Of a DNA stretch of 64,000 nt, positions 49,380 to 62,700 are shown in pieces. The stretch is from the NCBI RefSeq assembly GCF_051014445.1, contig NW_027488370.1, positions 5,890,001 through 5,954,000 of the forward strand, written 5' to 3'. How positions within the stretch are numbered: position 1 is the stretch's first letter; each line of letters begins with the position of its first letter. A program made the position numbers and the translations under genes. This DNA is from Colletes latitarsis. Its lineage: Eukaryota > Arthropoda > Insecta > Hymenoptera > Colletidae. The notes under the pieces are model-generated. The model did not search any database and was not told where the DNA came from. It saw only the letters and a list, made by a program, of their open reading frames with translations.

Positions 49380-51830
49380 ATAATGTTGTTCCACACTGAA
49401 GGAGTCAATTAAACCTGGTTGCGATGAATATTTTGGAGGATAACGCTGGTTATGTTTGGGTTAGTTCTGGTATTTGCAATCATCTGGCTCGTACTTTCGC
49501 ATTTTTCGCATACTTGTTGGCCAGATGCTGGCCTTTTTCTGGCTTGGACCACGTAGTAATGAGGTACCACACTGAAACTGTCAATTAAACCTGGTTCCGA
49601 TTAATATTTTACAGGATAACGCTGGTTATGTCTGGGTTAGTTCTGTTATTTGCAATTATCTGGCTCATACTTTCGCAATTTTCGGGTACTTGTTGGCCAG
49701 ATCTTGGGTTTTTTGTGGTTTGGATCCCGTCGTAATGTCGTTGCACACTGAAGCAGTCAATTAAACCTGGTTGCGATGTATATTTTGGAGGATAACGCTG
49801 GTTATGTTTGGGTTAGTTCTGGTATTTGCAATCATCTGGCTCGTACCTTCGCGTTTTTCGCATACTTGTTGGCCAGATCCTGGGTTTTTTCTGGTTTGGA
49901 TCCCGTAGTAATGAAGTTCCACACCGAAACAGTCAATTAAACCCGGTTGCGATTAATATTTTAGAGGATAACGCCGGTTATGTCTCGGGTAGTTCTGGGA
50001 TTGCCGTCATCTGGCTCGTATTTTCGCATTTTTCGCGTACTTGTTGGCAATATCCTGGCCTTTTTCTGGCTTGGATCACGTAGTAATGTGGATCCACACC
50101 GAAACAGTCAATTAAACCTGGTTGCGATTAATATTTTAGTGGATAACGCCGGTTATGTCGGCGCTAGGTCTGGAATTTGCCCTCATCTGGCTCGTACTTT
50201 CGCATTTTTCGCATACCTGTTGGCCAGATCCTGGGCTTTTTCGGTTTTGGATCACGTAGTAATGTGGTACCACACTGAAACAGTCAATAAAAGCTGGTTC
50301 CGAATAGTATTTTAGAGGATAACGCAGGTTACGTCTGGGTCAGTTCTGGTATTTGCAATCATCTGGCTCATACTTTCGCGTTTTTCGCATACTTGTTGGC
50401 CAGATCCTGGGTTTTTTCTGGTTTGGATCCCGTAGTAACGAGGTTCCACACCGAAACAGTCAATTGAACGCGGTTGCGGTTAATATTTTAGAGGATAACG
50501 CCGGTTATGTCTCGATTAGGTCAGAGATTTGCCCTCATCTGTGTCGTGCTTTCGTAATTTTCGCGAACTTGTTGGCCAGATCTTGGGTTTTTTGTGGTTT
50601 AGATCCCGGCGTAATGTCGTTCCACACTGAAGCAGTCAATTAAACCTGGTTGCGATTAATATTTTGGAGAATAACGCTGGTTATGTCTGCGCTAGGTCTG
50701 GAATTTGCCCTCATCTGGCTCGTACTTTCGCATTTTTCGCATACTTGTTGGCAAGATCCTGGGCTTTTTTTGGTTTGGATCACGTAGTAATGTGGTACCA
50801 CACTGAAACAGTCAATAAAAGCTGGTTCCGAATAGCATTTTAGAGGATAACGCAGGTTACGTCTGGGTTAGTTCTGGTATTTGCAATCATCTGGCTCATA
50901 CTTTCGCGTTTTTCGCTTACTTGTTGGCCAGATCCTGGGATTTTTCTGGTTTGGATCCCGTAGTAATGAAGTTCCACACCGAAACAGTCAATTAAACCTG
51001 GTTGCGATTAATGTTTTAGAGGATAACGCCGGTTATGTCTCGGGTAGGTCTGGGATTTGCCGTCATCTGGCTCGTATTTTCGCATTTCTCGCATACTTGT
51101 TGGCCAGATCCTGGCCTTTTCCTGGCTTGGACCACGTAGTAATGTGGTATTACACTGAAACAGACAATTAAACCCGGTTGCGATTAATATTTTAGAGGAT
51201 AACGCCGGTTGTGTCTCGGGTAGGTCTGGGATTTGCCGTCATCTAGCTCGTATTTTCGCATTTTTCGCATACTTGTTGGCCAGATCCTGGGTGTTTTCTG
51301 GTTTGGATCCCGTAGTAACGAGGTTCCTCACCGAAACAGTCAATTAAACGTGGTTGCGGTTAATATTTTAGACGATAACGCCGGTTATGTCTCGGTTAGG
51401 TCAGGGATTTGCCCTCATCTGTCTCGTGCTTTCGTAATTTTCGCGTACTTGTTGGCCAGATCTTGGGTTTTTTGTGGTTTTGATCCCGTCGTAATGTGGT
51501 TCCACACCGATGCAGTCAATTAAACCTGGTTGCAATGAATATTTTGGAGGATAACGCTGGTTATGTTTGGGTTAGTTCTGGTATTTGCAATCATCTGGCT
51601 CGTACTTTCGCATTTTTCGCATTCTTGTTGGCAAGATCCTGGGTTTTTTTTGGTTTGGATCACGTAGTAATGTGGTAACACACTGAAACACTCAATTAAA
51701 CCTGGTTGCGATTAATATTCTAGAGGTTAACGCCGGTTATGTCTCGGTTATGTCTGGGATTTGCCCTCATCTGGCTCATACTTTCGCATTTCTCGCATAC
51801 TTGTTGGCCAGATCCTGGGCTTTTTTTGGT
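49380..51830 (+). repeat. Block M, partial copy 6 (13-monomer tandem duplication)
   Basis: It repeats the sequence from 47093 at an offset of 2287 bp (13 monomers less 1), with the diagnostic deletion at 49995. The seam lies in ggatcccgtc just before 49380. A one-monomer fusion near 51256-51288 (ctagctcgtatttt joined to ctgggtgttttctgg) shortens it, after which it continues to the usual M end. Confidence 0.85.
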
Positions 51831-52562
51831 TTGGATCACGTAGTAATGCGGTACCACACTGAAGCAGTCAATTAAACCTGGTTGCGATTAATATTTTAGA
51901 ATATAACCCCGGTTATGTCTCGGGTAGGTCTGGGATTTGCCGTCATCTGGATCGTATTTTCGAATTTTGCGCATACTTGTTGGCAAGATCCTGGGCTTTT
52001 TTTGGTTTGGATCACGTGGTAATGCGGTACCACACCGAAACAGTCAAGTAAACCTGGTTGCGATTAATATTTTAGAGGATAACGCCGGTTACGTCTCGGT
52101 TAGGTCTGGGATTTGCCCTCATCTGGCTCATACTTTCGCATTTCTCGCATACTTGTTGGCCAGATCCTGGGCTTTTTCTGGTTTGGATCACGTAGTAATG
52201 TGGTACCAAACTGAAGCAGTCAATAAAAGCTGGTTCCGATTAGCATTTTAGAGGATAACGCCGGTTACGTCCCGGTTAGGTCTGGGATTTGCCATCATCT
52301 GGCTCGTACTTTCGCATTTTTCGCATACTTGTTGGCCAGATCCTGGGCTTTTTCTGGTTTGGATCCCGGAGTAATGAAGTTCCACACCGAAACAGTCAAT
52401 TAAACCTGGTTGCAATTAATATTTTAGAGGATAACGCAGGTTATGTCTCGGGTAGTTCTGGGATTTGCCGTCATCTGGCTCGTATTTTCGAATTTTTCGC
52501 ATACTTGTTGGCAAGATCCTGGGCTTTTTTTGGTTTGGATCACGTGGTAATGCGGTACCACA
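51831..52562 (+). repeat. Four monomers of block N type
   Basis: Matches about 27724-28455 (offset 24107), including gatcccggagtaatgaag and tattttcgaatttttcgc units. A private ttagaatataacccc occurs near 51900. It leads straight into block P copy 2, whereas in the first region two N copies precede block P. Confidence 0.8.
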
Positions 52563-55500
52563 CTGAAACAGTCAATTAAACCTGGTTGCGATTAATATTT
52601 TAGAGGATAACGCCGGTTATGTCTCGGTTAGGTCTGGGATTTGCCCTCATCTGTCTCGTACTTTCGCATCTTTGGCATACTTGTTGGCCAGATCCTGGCC
52701 TATTTCTGGTTTGGATCACGTAGTAATGCGGTACCACACTGAAACAGTTAATTAAACCTGGTTCCGGTTAGTATTTTAGAGGATAACGCCGGTTATGTCT
52801 GGGTTAGGTCTGGTATTTGCCATCATCTGGCTCGTACTTTCGCATTTTTCGCAAACTTGTTAGCCAGATCCTGGCCTTTTTCTGGATTGGATCACGTAGT
52901 AATGCGGTACCACACTGAAGCAGTCAATTAAACCTGGTTCCGGTTAGTATTTTAGAGGATAACGCCGGTTATGTCTCGGTTAGGTCTGGGATTTGCCCTC
53001 ATCTGGCTCATACTTTCGCATTTCTCGCATACTTGTTGGCCAGATCCTGGCCTTTTTCTGGTTTGGATCACGTAGTAATGTGGTACCACACTGAAACAGT
53101 CACTAAAAGCTGGTTCCTATTAGTATTTTAGAGGATAACGCTGGTTATGTCTGGGTTAGTTCTGGTATTTGCAATTATCTGGATCATACTATCGCGTTTT
53201 TCGCATACTTCTTGGCCAGATCCAGGGTTTTTTCAGGTTTGGATCTCGTACTAATATGGTACCACACAGAAACAGTCAATAGAAGCTGGTTCCGAATAGT
53301 ATTTTAGAGGATGACGCTGGTTATGTCTGGGTTAGTTCCGGTATTTGCAACCATCTGGCTCATACTTTCGCGATTTCGTATACTTGTTTGCCAGATCCTG
53401 GCATTTTTCTGGCTTGGACCACGTAGTAATGTGCTATAACACTGAAACAGTCAATTAAACCTGGTTGCGATTAATATTTTAGAGGATAACGCCGGTTATG
53501 TCTCGGGTAGGTCTGGGATTTGCCGTCATCTGGCTCGTATTCTCGCATTTTTCGCATACTTGTTGGCCAGATCCTGGCCTTTTTCTGGCTTGGACCACGT
53601 TGTAATGTGGTACCACACTGAAGCCGTCAATAGAATCTGGTTCCGAAAGGTATTCCGGAGGATAACGCAGGTTACGTCTTGGTTAGTTCTGGTATTTGCA
53701 ATCATCTGGCTCATACTTTCGCGTTTTTCGCATACTTGTTGGCCAGATCCTGGGTTTTTTCTGGTTTGGATCCCATAGTAATGAAGTTCCACACCGAAAC
53801 AGTCAATTAAACCTGGTTGCGATTAATATTTTAGAGGATAACGCAGGTTACGTCTGGGTTAGTTCTGGTATTTGCAACCATCTGGCTCATACTTTCGCGA
53901 TTTCGTATACTTGTTTGCCAGATCCTGGCATTTTTCTGGCTTGGACCACGTAGTAATGTGCTATAACACTGAAACAGTCAATTAAACCTGGTTGCGATTA
54001 ATATTTTAGAGGATAACGCCGGTTATGTCTCGGGTAGGTCTGGGATTTGCCGTCATCTGGCTCGTATTTTCGCATTTTTCGCATACTTGTTGGCCGGATC
54101 CTGGGTTTTTCCTGGTTTGGATCCCGTAGTAATGAAGTTCCACACCGAAACAGTCAATTAAACCTGGTTGCGATTAATATTTTAGAGGATAACGCCGGTT
54201 ATGTCTCGGTTAGGTCTGGGATTTGCCATCATCTGGCTCGTACTTTCGCATTTTTCGCATACTTGTTGGTCAGATCTTGGCGTTTTTCTGGTTTGGATCC
54301 CGTAGTAATGTGGATCCACACCGAAACAGACAATTAAACCTGGTTGCGATTAATATTTTAGAGGATAACGCCGGTTAAGTCTGGGTTAGGTCTGGTATTT
54401 GCCCTCATCTGTCTCGTGCTTTCGTAATTTTCGCGTACTTGTTGGCCAGATCTTGGGTTTTTTGTGGTTTGGATCCCGTCGTAATGTGGTTCCACACCGA
54501 TGCAGTCAATTAAACCTGGTTGTAATGAATATTTTGGAGGATAACGCTGGTTATGTTTGGGTTAGTTCTGGTATTTGCAATCATCTGGCTCGTACTTTCG
54601 CATTTTTCGCATACTTGTAGGCAAGATCCTGGGTTTTTTTTGGTTTGGATCACGTAGTAATGTGGTACCACACTGAAACAGTCAATTAAACCTGGTTCCG
54701 ATTAATATTTTAGAGGATAACGCCGGTTAAGTCTGGGTTAGGTCTGGTATTTGCCCTCACCTGGCTCGTACTTTCGCATCTTTGGCATACTTGTTGGCAA
54801 GATCCGGGGCTTTTTTTGGTTTGGATCACGTGGTAATGCGGTACCACACCGAAACAGTCAAGTAAACCTGGTTGCGATTAATATTTTAGAGGATAACGCC
54901 GGTTACGTCTCGGTTAGGTCTGGGATTTGCCCTCATCTGGCTCATACTTTCGCATTTCTCGCATACTTGTTGGCCAGATCCTGGGCTTTTTCTGGTTTGG
55001 ATCACGTAGTAATGTGGTACCAAACTGAAGCAGTCAATAAAAGCTGGCTCCGATTAGTATTTTAGAGGATAACGCCGGTTACGTCCCGGATAGGTCTGGG
55101 ATTTGCCATCATCTGGCTCGTACTTTCGCATTTTTCGCATACTTGTTGGCCAGATCCTGGGCTTTTTCTGGTTTGGATCCCGGAGTAATGAAGTTCCACA
55201 CCGAAACAGTCAATTAAACCTGGTTGCAATTAATATTTTAGAGGATAACGCAGGTTATGTCTCGGGTAGTTCTGGGATTTGCCGTCATCTGGCTCGTATT
55301 TTCGAATTTTTCGCATACTTGTTGGCAAGATCCTGGGCTTTTTTTGGTTTGGATCACGTAGTAATGTGGTACCACACTGAAACAGTCAATTAAACCTGGT
55401 TCCGATTAATATTTTAGAGGATAACGCCGGTTAAGTCTGGGTTAGGTCTGGTATTTGCCCTCACCTGGCTCGTACTTTCGCATCTTTGGCATACTTGTTG

Positions 55501-56974
55501 GCAAGATCCGGGGCTTTTTTTGGTTTGGATCACGTGGTAATGCGGTACCACACCGAAACAGTCAAGTAAACCTGGTTGCGATTAATATTTTAGAGGATAA
55601 CGCCGGTTACGTCTCGGTTAGGTCTGGGATTTGCCCTCATCTGGCTCATACTTTCGCATTTCTCGCATACTTGTTGGCCAGATCCTGGGCTTTTTCTGGT
55701 TTGGATCACGTAGTAATGTGGTACCAAACTGAAGCAGTCAATAAAAGCTGGCTCCGATTAGTATTTTAGAGGATAACGCCGGTTACGTCCCGGATAGGTC
55801 TGGGATTTGCCATCATCTGGCTCGTACTTTCGCATTTTTCGCATACTTGTTGGCCAGATCCTGGGCTTTTTCTGGTTTGGATCCCGGAGTAATGAAGTTC
55901 CACACCGAAACAGTCAATTAAACCTGGTTGCAATTAATATTTTAGAGGATAACGCAGGTTATGTCTCGGGTAGTTCTGGGATTTGCCGTCATCTGGCTCG
56001 TATTTTCGAATTTTTCGCATACTTGTTGGCAAGATCCTGGGCTTTTTTTGGTTTGGATCACGTAGTAATGTGGTACCACACTGAAACAGTCAATTAAACC
56101 TGGTCGCGATTAATATTTTAGAGGATAACGCCGGTTAAGTCTGGGTTAGGTCTGGTATTTGCCCTCACCTGGCTCGTACTTTCGCATCTTTGGCATCCTT
56201 GTTGGCAAGATCCTGGGCGTTTTTTGGTTTGGATCACGTGGTAATGCGGTACCACACCGAAACAGTCAAGTAAACCTGGTTGCGATTAATATTTTAGAGG
56301 ATAACGCCGGTTACGTCTCGTTTATGTCTGGGATTTGCCCTCATCTGGCTCATACTTTCGCATTTCTCGCATACTAGTTGGCCAGATCCTGGGCTTTTTC
56401 TGGTTTGGATCACGTAGTAATGTGGTTCCACACCGATGCAGTCAATTAAACCTGGTTGTAATGAATATTTTGGAGGATAACGCTGGTTATGTTTGGGTTA
56501 GTTCTGGTATTTGCAATCATCTGGCTCGTACTTTCGCAACTTTGGCATACTTGTTGGCAAGATCCGGGGCTTTTTTTGGTTTGGATCACGTGGTAATGCG
56601 GTACCACACCGAAACAGTCAAGTAAACCTGGTTGCGATTAATATTCTAGAGGATAACGCCGGTTATGTCTCGGTTAGGTCTGGGATTTGCCCTCATCTGG
56701 CTCATACTTTCGCATTTCTCGCATACTTGTTGGCCAGATCCTGGGTTTTTTTTGGTTTGGATCACGTCGTAATGTGGTACCACACTGAAACAGTCAATAG
56801 AAGCTGGTTCCGAATAGTATTTTAGAGGATGACGCTGGTTATGACTCGGGTAGTTCTGGGATTTGCTGTCATGTGGCTCGTATTTTCGCATTTTTCGCAT
56901 ACTTGTTGGCCAGATCCTGGGTTTTTTCTGGTTTGGATCCCGTGGTAATGAAGTTCCACACCGAAACAGTCAAT
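52563..56974 (+). repeat. Block P, copy 2
   Basis: Offset 16891 bp from copy 1 throughout. It has gcaaacttgttagccag near 52853, shared with copy 3 and not copy 1. A tract at about 53358-53438 has been replaced by the sequence of a monomer three units downstream. After 56974 it continues like 29700 and 34450, while copy 1 continues into the bridge to block M. Confidence 0.9.
54747..56331 (+). repeat. 704-bp tetramer higher-order repeat, array 2
   Basis: Equivalent units at 54751, 55455 and 56159, the counterparts of 37860, 38564 and 39268, with the same 704-bp spacing. The tetramer array therefore predates the duplication that produced the two P blocks. Confidence 0.85.
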
Positions 56975-58500
56975 TAAACCTGGTTGCGATTAATATTTTA
57001 GAGGATAACGCCGGTTATGTCTCGGGTAGTTCTGGGATTTGCCGTCATCTGTCTCGTATTTTCGAATTTTTCGCATACTTGTTGGCAAGATCCTGGGCTT
57101 TTTTTGGTTTGGATCACGTAGTAATGTGGTACCACACTGAAACAGTCAATTAAACCTGATTGCGATTAATATTTTAGAGGATAACGCCGGTTATGTCTCG
57201 GTTAGGTCTGGGATTTGCTATCATCTGGCTCGTACTTTCGCATTTTTCGCATACTTGTTGGCCAGATACTTGGCTTTTTCTGGTTTGGATCACGTAGTAA
57301 TGTGGATCCACACTGAAACAGTCAATTAAACCTGGTTCCGATTAATATTTTAGAGGATAACGCCGGTTATGTCTGGGTTAGGTCTGGTATTTGCCCTCAT
57401 CTGTCTCGTACTTTCGCATCTTTGGCATACTTGTTGGCCAGATCCTGGCCTATTTCTGGTTTGGATCACGTAGTAATGCGGTACCACACTGAAACAGTTA
57501 ATTAAACCTGGTTCCGGTTAGTATTTTAGTGGATAACGCCGGTTATGTCTGGGTTAGGTCTGGTATTTGCCATCATCTGGCTCGTACTTACGCATTTTTC
57601 GCAAACTTGTTGGCCAGATCCTGGCCTTTTTCTGGTTTGGATCACGTAGTAATGTGGTACCACACTGAAACAGTCACTAAAAGCTGGTTCCGATTAGTAT
57701 TTTAGAGGATAACGCCGGTTACGTCCCGGTTAGGCCTGGGATTTGCCATCATCTGGCTCGTACTTTCGCATTTTTCGCATACTTGTTGGCCAGATCCTGG
57801 GCTTTTTCTTGTTTGGATCCCGGAGTAATGAAGTTCCACACCGAAACAGTCAATTAAACTTGGTTGCAATTAATATTTTAGAGGATAACGCAGGTTATGT
57901 CTCGGGTAGTTCTGGGATTTGCCGTCATCTGGCTCGTATTTTCGAATTTTTCGCATACTTGTTGGCAAGATCCTGGGCTTTTTTTGGTTTGGATCACGTA
58001 GTAATGTGGTACCACACTGAAACAGTCAATTAAACCTGGTTCCGATTAATATTTTAGAGGATAACGCCGGTTAAGTCTGGGTTAGGTCTGGTATTTGCCC
58101 TCACCTGGCTCGTACTTTCGCATCTTTGGCATACTTGTTGGCAAGATCCTGGGCTTTTTTTGGTTTGGATCACGTGGTAATGCGGTACCACACCGAAACA
58201 GTCAAGTAAACCTGGTTGCGATTAATATTTTAGAGGATAACGCCGGTTACGTCTCGGTTAGGTCTGGGATTTGCCCTCATCTGGCTCATACTTTCGCATT
58301 TCTCGCATACTTGTTGGCCAGATCCTGGGCTTTTTCTGGTTTGGATCACGTAGTAATGTGGTACCAAACTGAAGCAGTCAATAAAAGCTGGTTCCGATTA
58401 GTATTTTAGAGGATAACGCCGGTTACGTCCCGGTTAGGTCTGGGATTTGCCATCATCTGGCTCGTACTTTCGCATTTTTCGCATACTTGTTGGCCAGATC
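56975..58500 (+). repeat. Mixed N- and P-type satellite units
   Basis: Positions 56975-57400 follow 34454-34880 (N type). Near 57456 a ggcctatttctgg unit of P type is joined on. From 57700 to 58430 the order resembles 38200-38890. It is a mosaic with no non-satellite sequence. Confidence 0.75.
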
Positions 58501-59618
58501 CTGGGCTTTTTTTCGTTTGGATCACGTAGTAATGTGGTACCACACTGAAACAGTCAATAAAAGCTGGTTCCGAATAGTATTTTAGAGTATAACGCAGGTT
58601 ACGTCTGGGTTAGTTCAGGTATTTGCCCTCATCTGGCTCGTACTTTCGCAACTTTGGCATACTTCTTGGCCAGATCCTGGCCTTTTGCTGGTTTGGATCA
58701 CGTAGTAATGCGGTACCACACTGAAACAGTCAATAAAAGCTGGTTCCGAATAGTATTTTAGAGGATAACGCAGGTTACGTCTGGGTTAGTTCTGGTATTT
58801 GCAATCATCTGGCTCATACTTTCGCGTTTTTCGCGTACTTGTTGACCAGATCTTTGGTTTTTTCTGGTTTGGATCCCGTAGTAATGAAGTTCCACACCGA
58901 AACAGTCAATTAAACCTGGTTGCGATTATTATTTTAGAGGATAACGCTGGTTATGTCTGGGTTAGTTCTGTTATTTGCAATTATCTGGCTCGTACTTTCG
59001 CATTTTTCGCATACTTGTTGGCAAGATCCTGGGCTTTTTTTGGTTTGGATCACGTAGTAATGTGGTACCACACTGAAACAGTCAATAAAAGCTGGTTCCG
59101 AATAGTATTTTAGAGGATAACGCAGGTTACGTCTGGGTTAGTTCTGGTATTTGCAATCATCTGGCTCATACTTTCGCGTTTATCGCGTACTTGTTGACCA
59201 GATCTTTGGTTTTTTCTGGTTTGGATCCCGTAGTAATGAAGTTCCACACCGAAACAGTCAATTAAACCTGGTTGCGATTATTATTTTAGAGGATAACGCC
59301 GGTTATGTCTCGCGTGGGTCTGGGATTTGCCGTCACCTGGCTCGTATTCGCATTTTTCGCATACATGTTGGCCAGATCCTGGGCTTTTTTTCGTTTGGAT
59401 CACGTAGTAATGTGGTACCACACTGAAACAGTCAATAAAAGCTGGTTCCGAATAGTATTTTAGAGTATAACGCAGGTTACGTCTGGGTTAGTTCAGGTAT
59501 TTGCCCTCATCTGGCTCGTACTTTCGCAACTTTGGCATACTTCTTGGCCAGATCCTGGCCTTTTGCTGGTTTGGATCACGTAGTAATGCGGTACCACACT
59601 GAAACAGTCAATTAAACC
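58501..59618 (+). repeat. Five-monomer local duplication
   Basis: The string ctgggc followed by tttttttcgtttgg at 58501 recurs at 59379, 878 bp away (5 monomers less 2). The downstream markers ttttagagtataacgc and gcaactttggcatacttc recur with it. The 2-bp shortfall is the loss of two T in ctcgtattcgcattttt near 59347. Inside it, near-identical units with gaccagatctttgg lie 352 bp apart (58799 and 59151). Confidence 0.8.
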
Positions 59619-62600
59619 TGGTTTCAGTTAGAATTTTATAGGATAACGCCGGTTATGTCTGGGTTAGGTCTGGTATTTGCCCTCATCTGGCTCGTACTTT
59701 CGCATTTTTCGTAAACTTGTTGGCCAGATCCTGGCCTTTTTCTGGATTGGATCACGTGGTAATGCGGTACCACACCGAAACAGTCAAGTAAACCTGGTTG
59801 CGATTAATATTTAGAGGATAACGCCGGTTATGTCTCGGTTAGGTCTGGGATTTGCCCTCATCTGGCTCATACTTTCGCATTTCTCGCATACTTGTTGGCC
59901 AGATCCTGGGCTTTTTCTGGTTTGGATCCCGTAGTAATGTGGATCCACAACGAAACAGACAATTAAACCTGGTTGCGATTAATATTTTAGAGGATAACGC
60001 CGGTTATGTCTGGGCTAGGTCTGGAATTTGCCCACATCTGGCTCGTACCTTCGCATTTTTCGCATACTTGTTGGCCAAATGCTGGCCTTTTTCTGGTTTG
60101 GATAACGTAGTAATGCGGTACCACACTGAAACAGTCAATTAAACCTGGTTCCGATTAATATTTTAGAGGATAACGCTGGTTATGTCTGGGTTAGTTCTGT
60201 TATTTGCAATCATCTGGCTCATACTTTCGCAATTTTCGCGTACTTGTTGGCCAGATCTTGGGTTTTTAGTGGTTTGGATACCGTCGTAATGTCGTTCCAC
60301 ACTGAAACAGTCAATTAAACCTGGTCCCGATTAATATTTTAGAGGATAACGCCGGTTATGTTTGGGTTAGGTCTGGTATTTGCCCTCATCTGGCTCGTTC
60401 TTTCGCATTTTTCGCATACTTGTAGGCAGGATCCTGGCCTTTTTCTGGTTTGGATCACGTAGTAATGCGGTACCACACCGAAACAGTCAATTAAACCTAG
60501 TTCCGATTAATATTTTAGAGGATCACGCCGGTTATGTCTGGGTTAGGTCTGGTATTTGTCCTCATCTGGCTCGTACTTTCGCATTTTTCGCTTACTTGTT
60601 GGGCAGATCCTGACCTTTTTCTGGCTTGGACCACATAGTAATGAGGTACCACACTGAAACAGTCAATTAAACCTGGTTCCGATTAATATTTAAGAAGATA
60701 ACGCTGGTTATATCTGGGTTAGTTCTGGTATTTGCAATCATCTGGTTCATACTTTCGCATTTTTTGCATACTTGTTGGCAAGATCCTGGCCTTTTTCTGG
60801 TTTGGTTCACGTAGCAATGCGGTACCACTCCGAAACAGTCAATTAAACCTGGTAGCGATTAATATTTTAGAGGATAACGCCGGTTATGTCTGGGTTAGGT
60901 CTGGGGTTTGCCCTCATCTGGCTCGTACCTTCGCATTTTTCGCCTACTTGTTGGCAAGATCCTGGGCTTTTTCTGGTTGGGATCACGTAGTAATGCGGTA
61001 CCACACCGAAGCAGTCAATTAAACCTGGTTGCGATTATTATTTTAGAGGATAACGCTGGTTATGTCTGGGATAGTTCTGGTATTTGCAATCATCTGGCTC
61101 GTACTTTCGCATTTTTCGCATACTTGTTGGCAAGATCCTGGGCTTTTTTTGGTTTGGATCACGTAGTAATGTGGTACCACACTGAAATAGTCAATAAAAG
61201 CTGGTTCCGAATAGTATTTTAGAGGATAACGCAGGTTACGTCTGGGTTAGTTCTGGTATTTGCAATCATCTGGCTCATACTTTCGTGTTTTTCGCGTACT
61301 TGTTGGCAAGATCCTGGGCTTTTTTTGGTTTGGATCACGTAGTAATGCGGTACCACACCGAAGCAGTCAATTAAACCTGGTTGCATTATTATTTTAGAGG
61401 ATAACGCTGGTTATGTTTGGGTTAGTTCTGGTATTTGCAATCATCTCGCTCGTACTTTCGCATTTTTCGCTTACTTGTTGGCAAGATCCTGGGCTTTTTT
61501 TGGTTTGGATCACGTAGTAATGCGGTACCACACCGAAGCAGTCAATTAAACCTGGTTGCGATTATTATTTTAGAGGATAACGCTGGTTATGTCTGGGATA
61601 GTTCTGGTATTTGCAGTCATCTGGCTCGTACTTTCGCATTTTTCGCATACTTGTTGGCAAGATCCTGGCCTTTTTCTGGCTTGGACCACGTAGTAATGAG
61701 GTACCACACTGACAGAGTCAATTAAACCTGGTTCCGATTAATATTTTAGAAGATAACGCTGGTTATATCTGTGTTATTTCTGGTATTTGCAATCATCTGG
61801 CTCGTACTTTCGCAATTTTCGCGTACTTGTTGGCCAGATCTTGGGTTTTTTGTGGTTTGGATCCCGTCGTAGTGTGGTTCCACACCGAAGCAGTCAATTA
61901 AACCTGGTTCCGATGAATATTTTGGAGGATAACCCTGGTTATGTTTGGGTTAGTTCTGGTATTTGCAATCATCAGGCTCGTACTTTCGCTTTTTTCGCAT
62001 ACTTGTTGGCAAGATCCTGGGCTTTTTTTGGCTTGGATCACGTAGTAATGTGGTTCCACACCGAAGCAGTCAATTAAACCTGGTTGCGATTAATATTTTA
62101 GAGGATAACGCCGGTTATGGCTCGGTTAGGTCAGGGATTTGCCCTCTTCTGGCTCGTACCTTCGCATTTTTCGCTTACTTGTTGGCAAGATCCTGGGCTT
62201 TTTTTGGTTTGGATCACGTAGTAATGTGGTACCACACTGAAACAGTCAATAAAAGCTGGTTCCGAATAGTATTTTAGAGGATAGCGCAGGTTACGTCTGG
62301 GTTAGTTCTGGTATTTGCAATCATCTGGCTCATACTTTCGCGTTTTTCGCATACTTGTTTGCCAGATCCTGGGTTTTTTCTGGTTTGGATCCCGTAGTAA
62401 TGAAGTTCCACATCGAAACAGTCAATTAAACCTGGTTGCGATTAATATTTTAGCGGATAACGCCGGTTATGTCTCGGGTAGGTCTGGGATTTGCCGTCAT
62501 CTGGCTCGTATTTTCGCATTTCTCGCATACTTGTTGGCCAGATCCTGGCCTTTTCCTGGCTTGGACCACGTAGTAATGTGGTATCACACTGAAACAGTCA

Positions 62601-62700
62601 ATTAAACCTGGTTGCGATTAATATTTTAGAGGTTAACGCCGGTTATGTCTCGGGTAGGTCTGGGATTTGCCGTCATCTAGCTCGTATTTTCGCGTTTTTC
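59619..62700 (+). repeat. More divergent satellite stretch
   Basis: About 17 monomers with more private variants than the blocks to the left, such as gcctttttctggattgg, ggtttttagtggtttgg and agcaatgcgg. A trimer-spaced pair with gcgattattattttagagg and ctgggatagttctgg lies at about 60908 and 61435 (527 bp; one base is lost in ttgcattatt near 61384). I found no long block partner. Confidence 0.75.

Noticed and set aside
26832..57000. Near-identical blocks as assembly artefacts
   Set aside because: Not excluded, but the copies differ by private bases, one-monomer deletions and a nested trimer, which simple duplicate contigs would not show. Spanning long reads would settle it.
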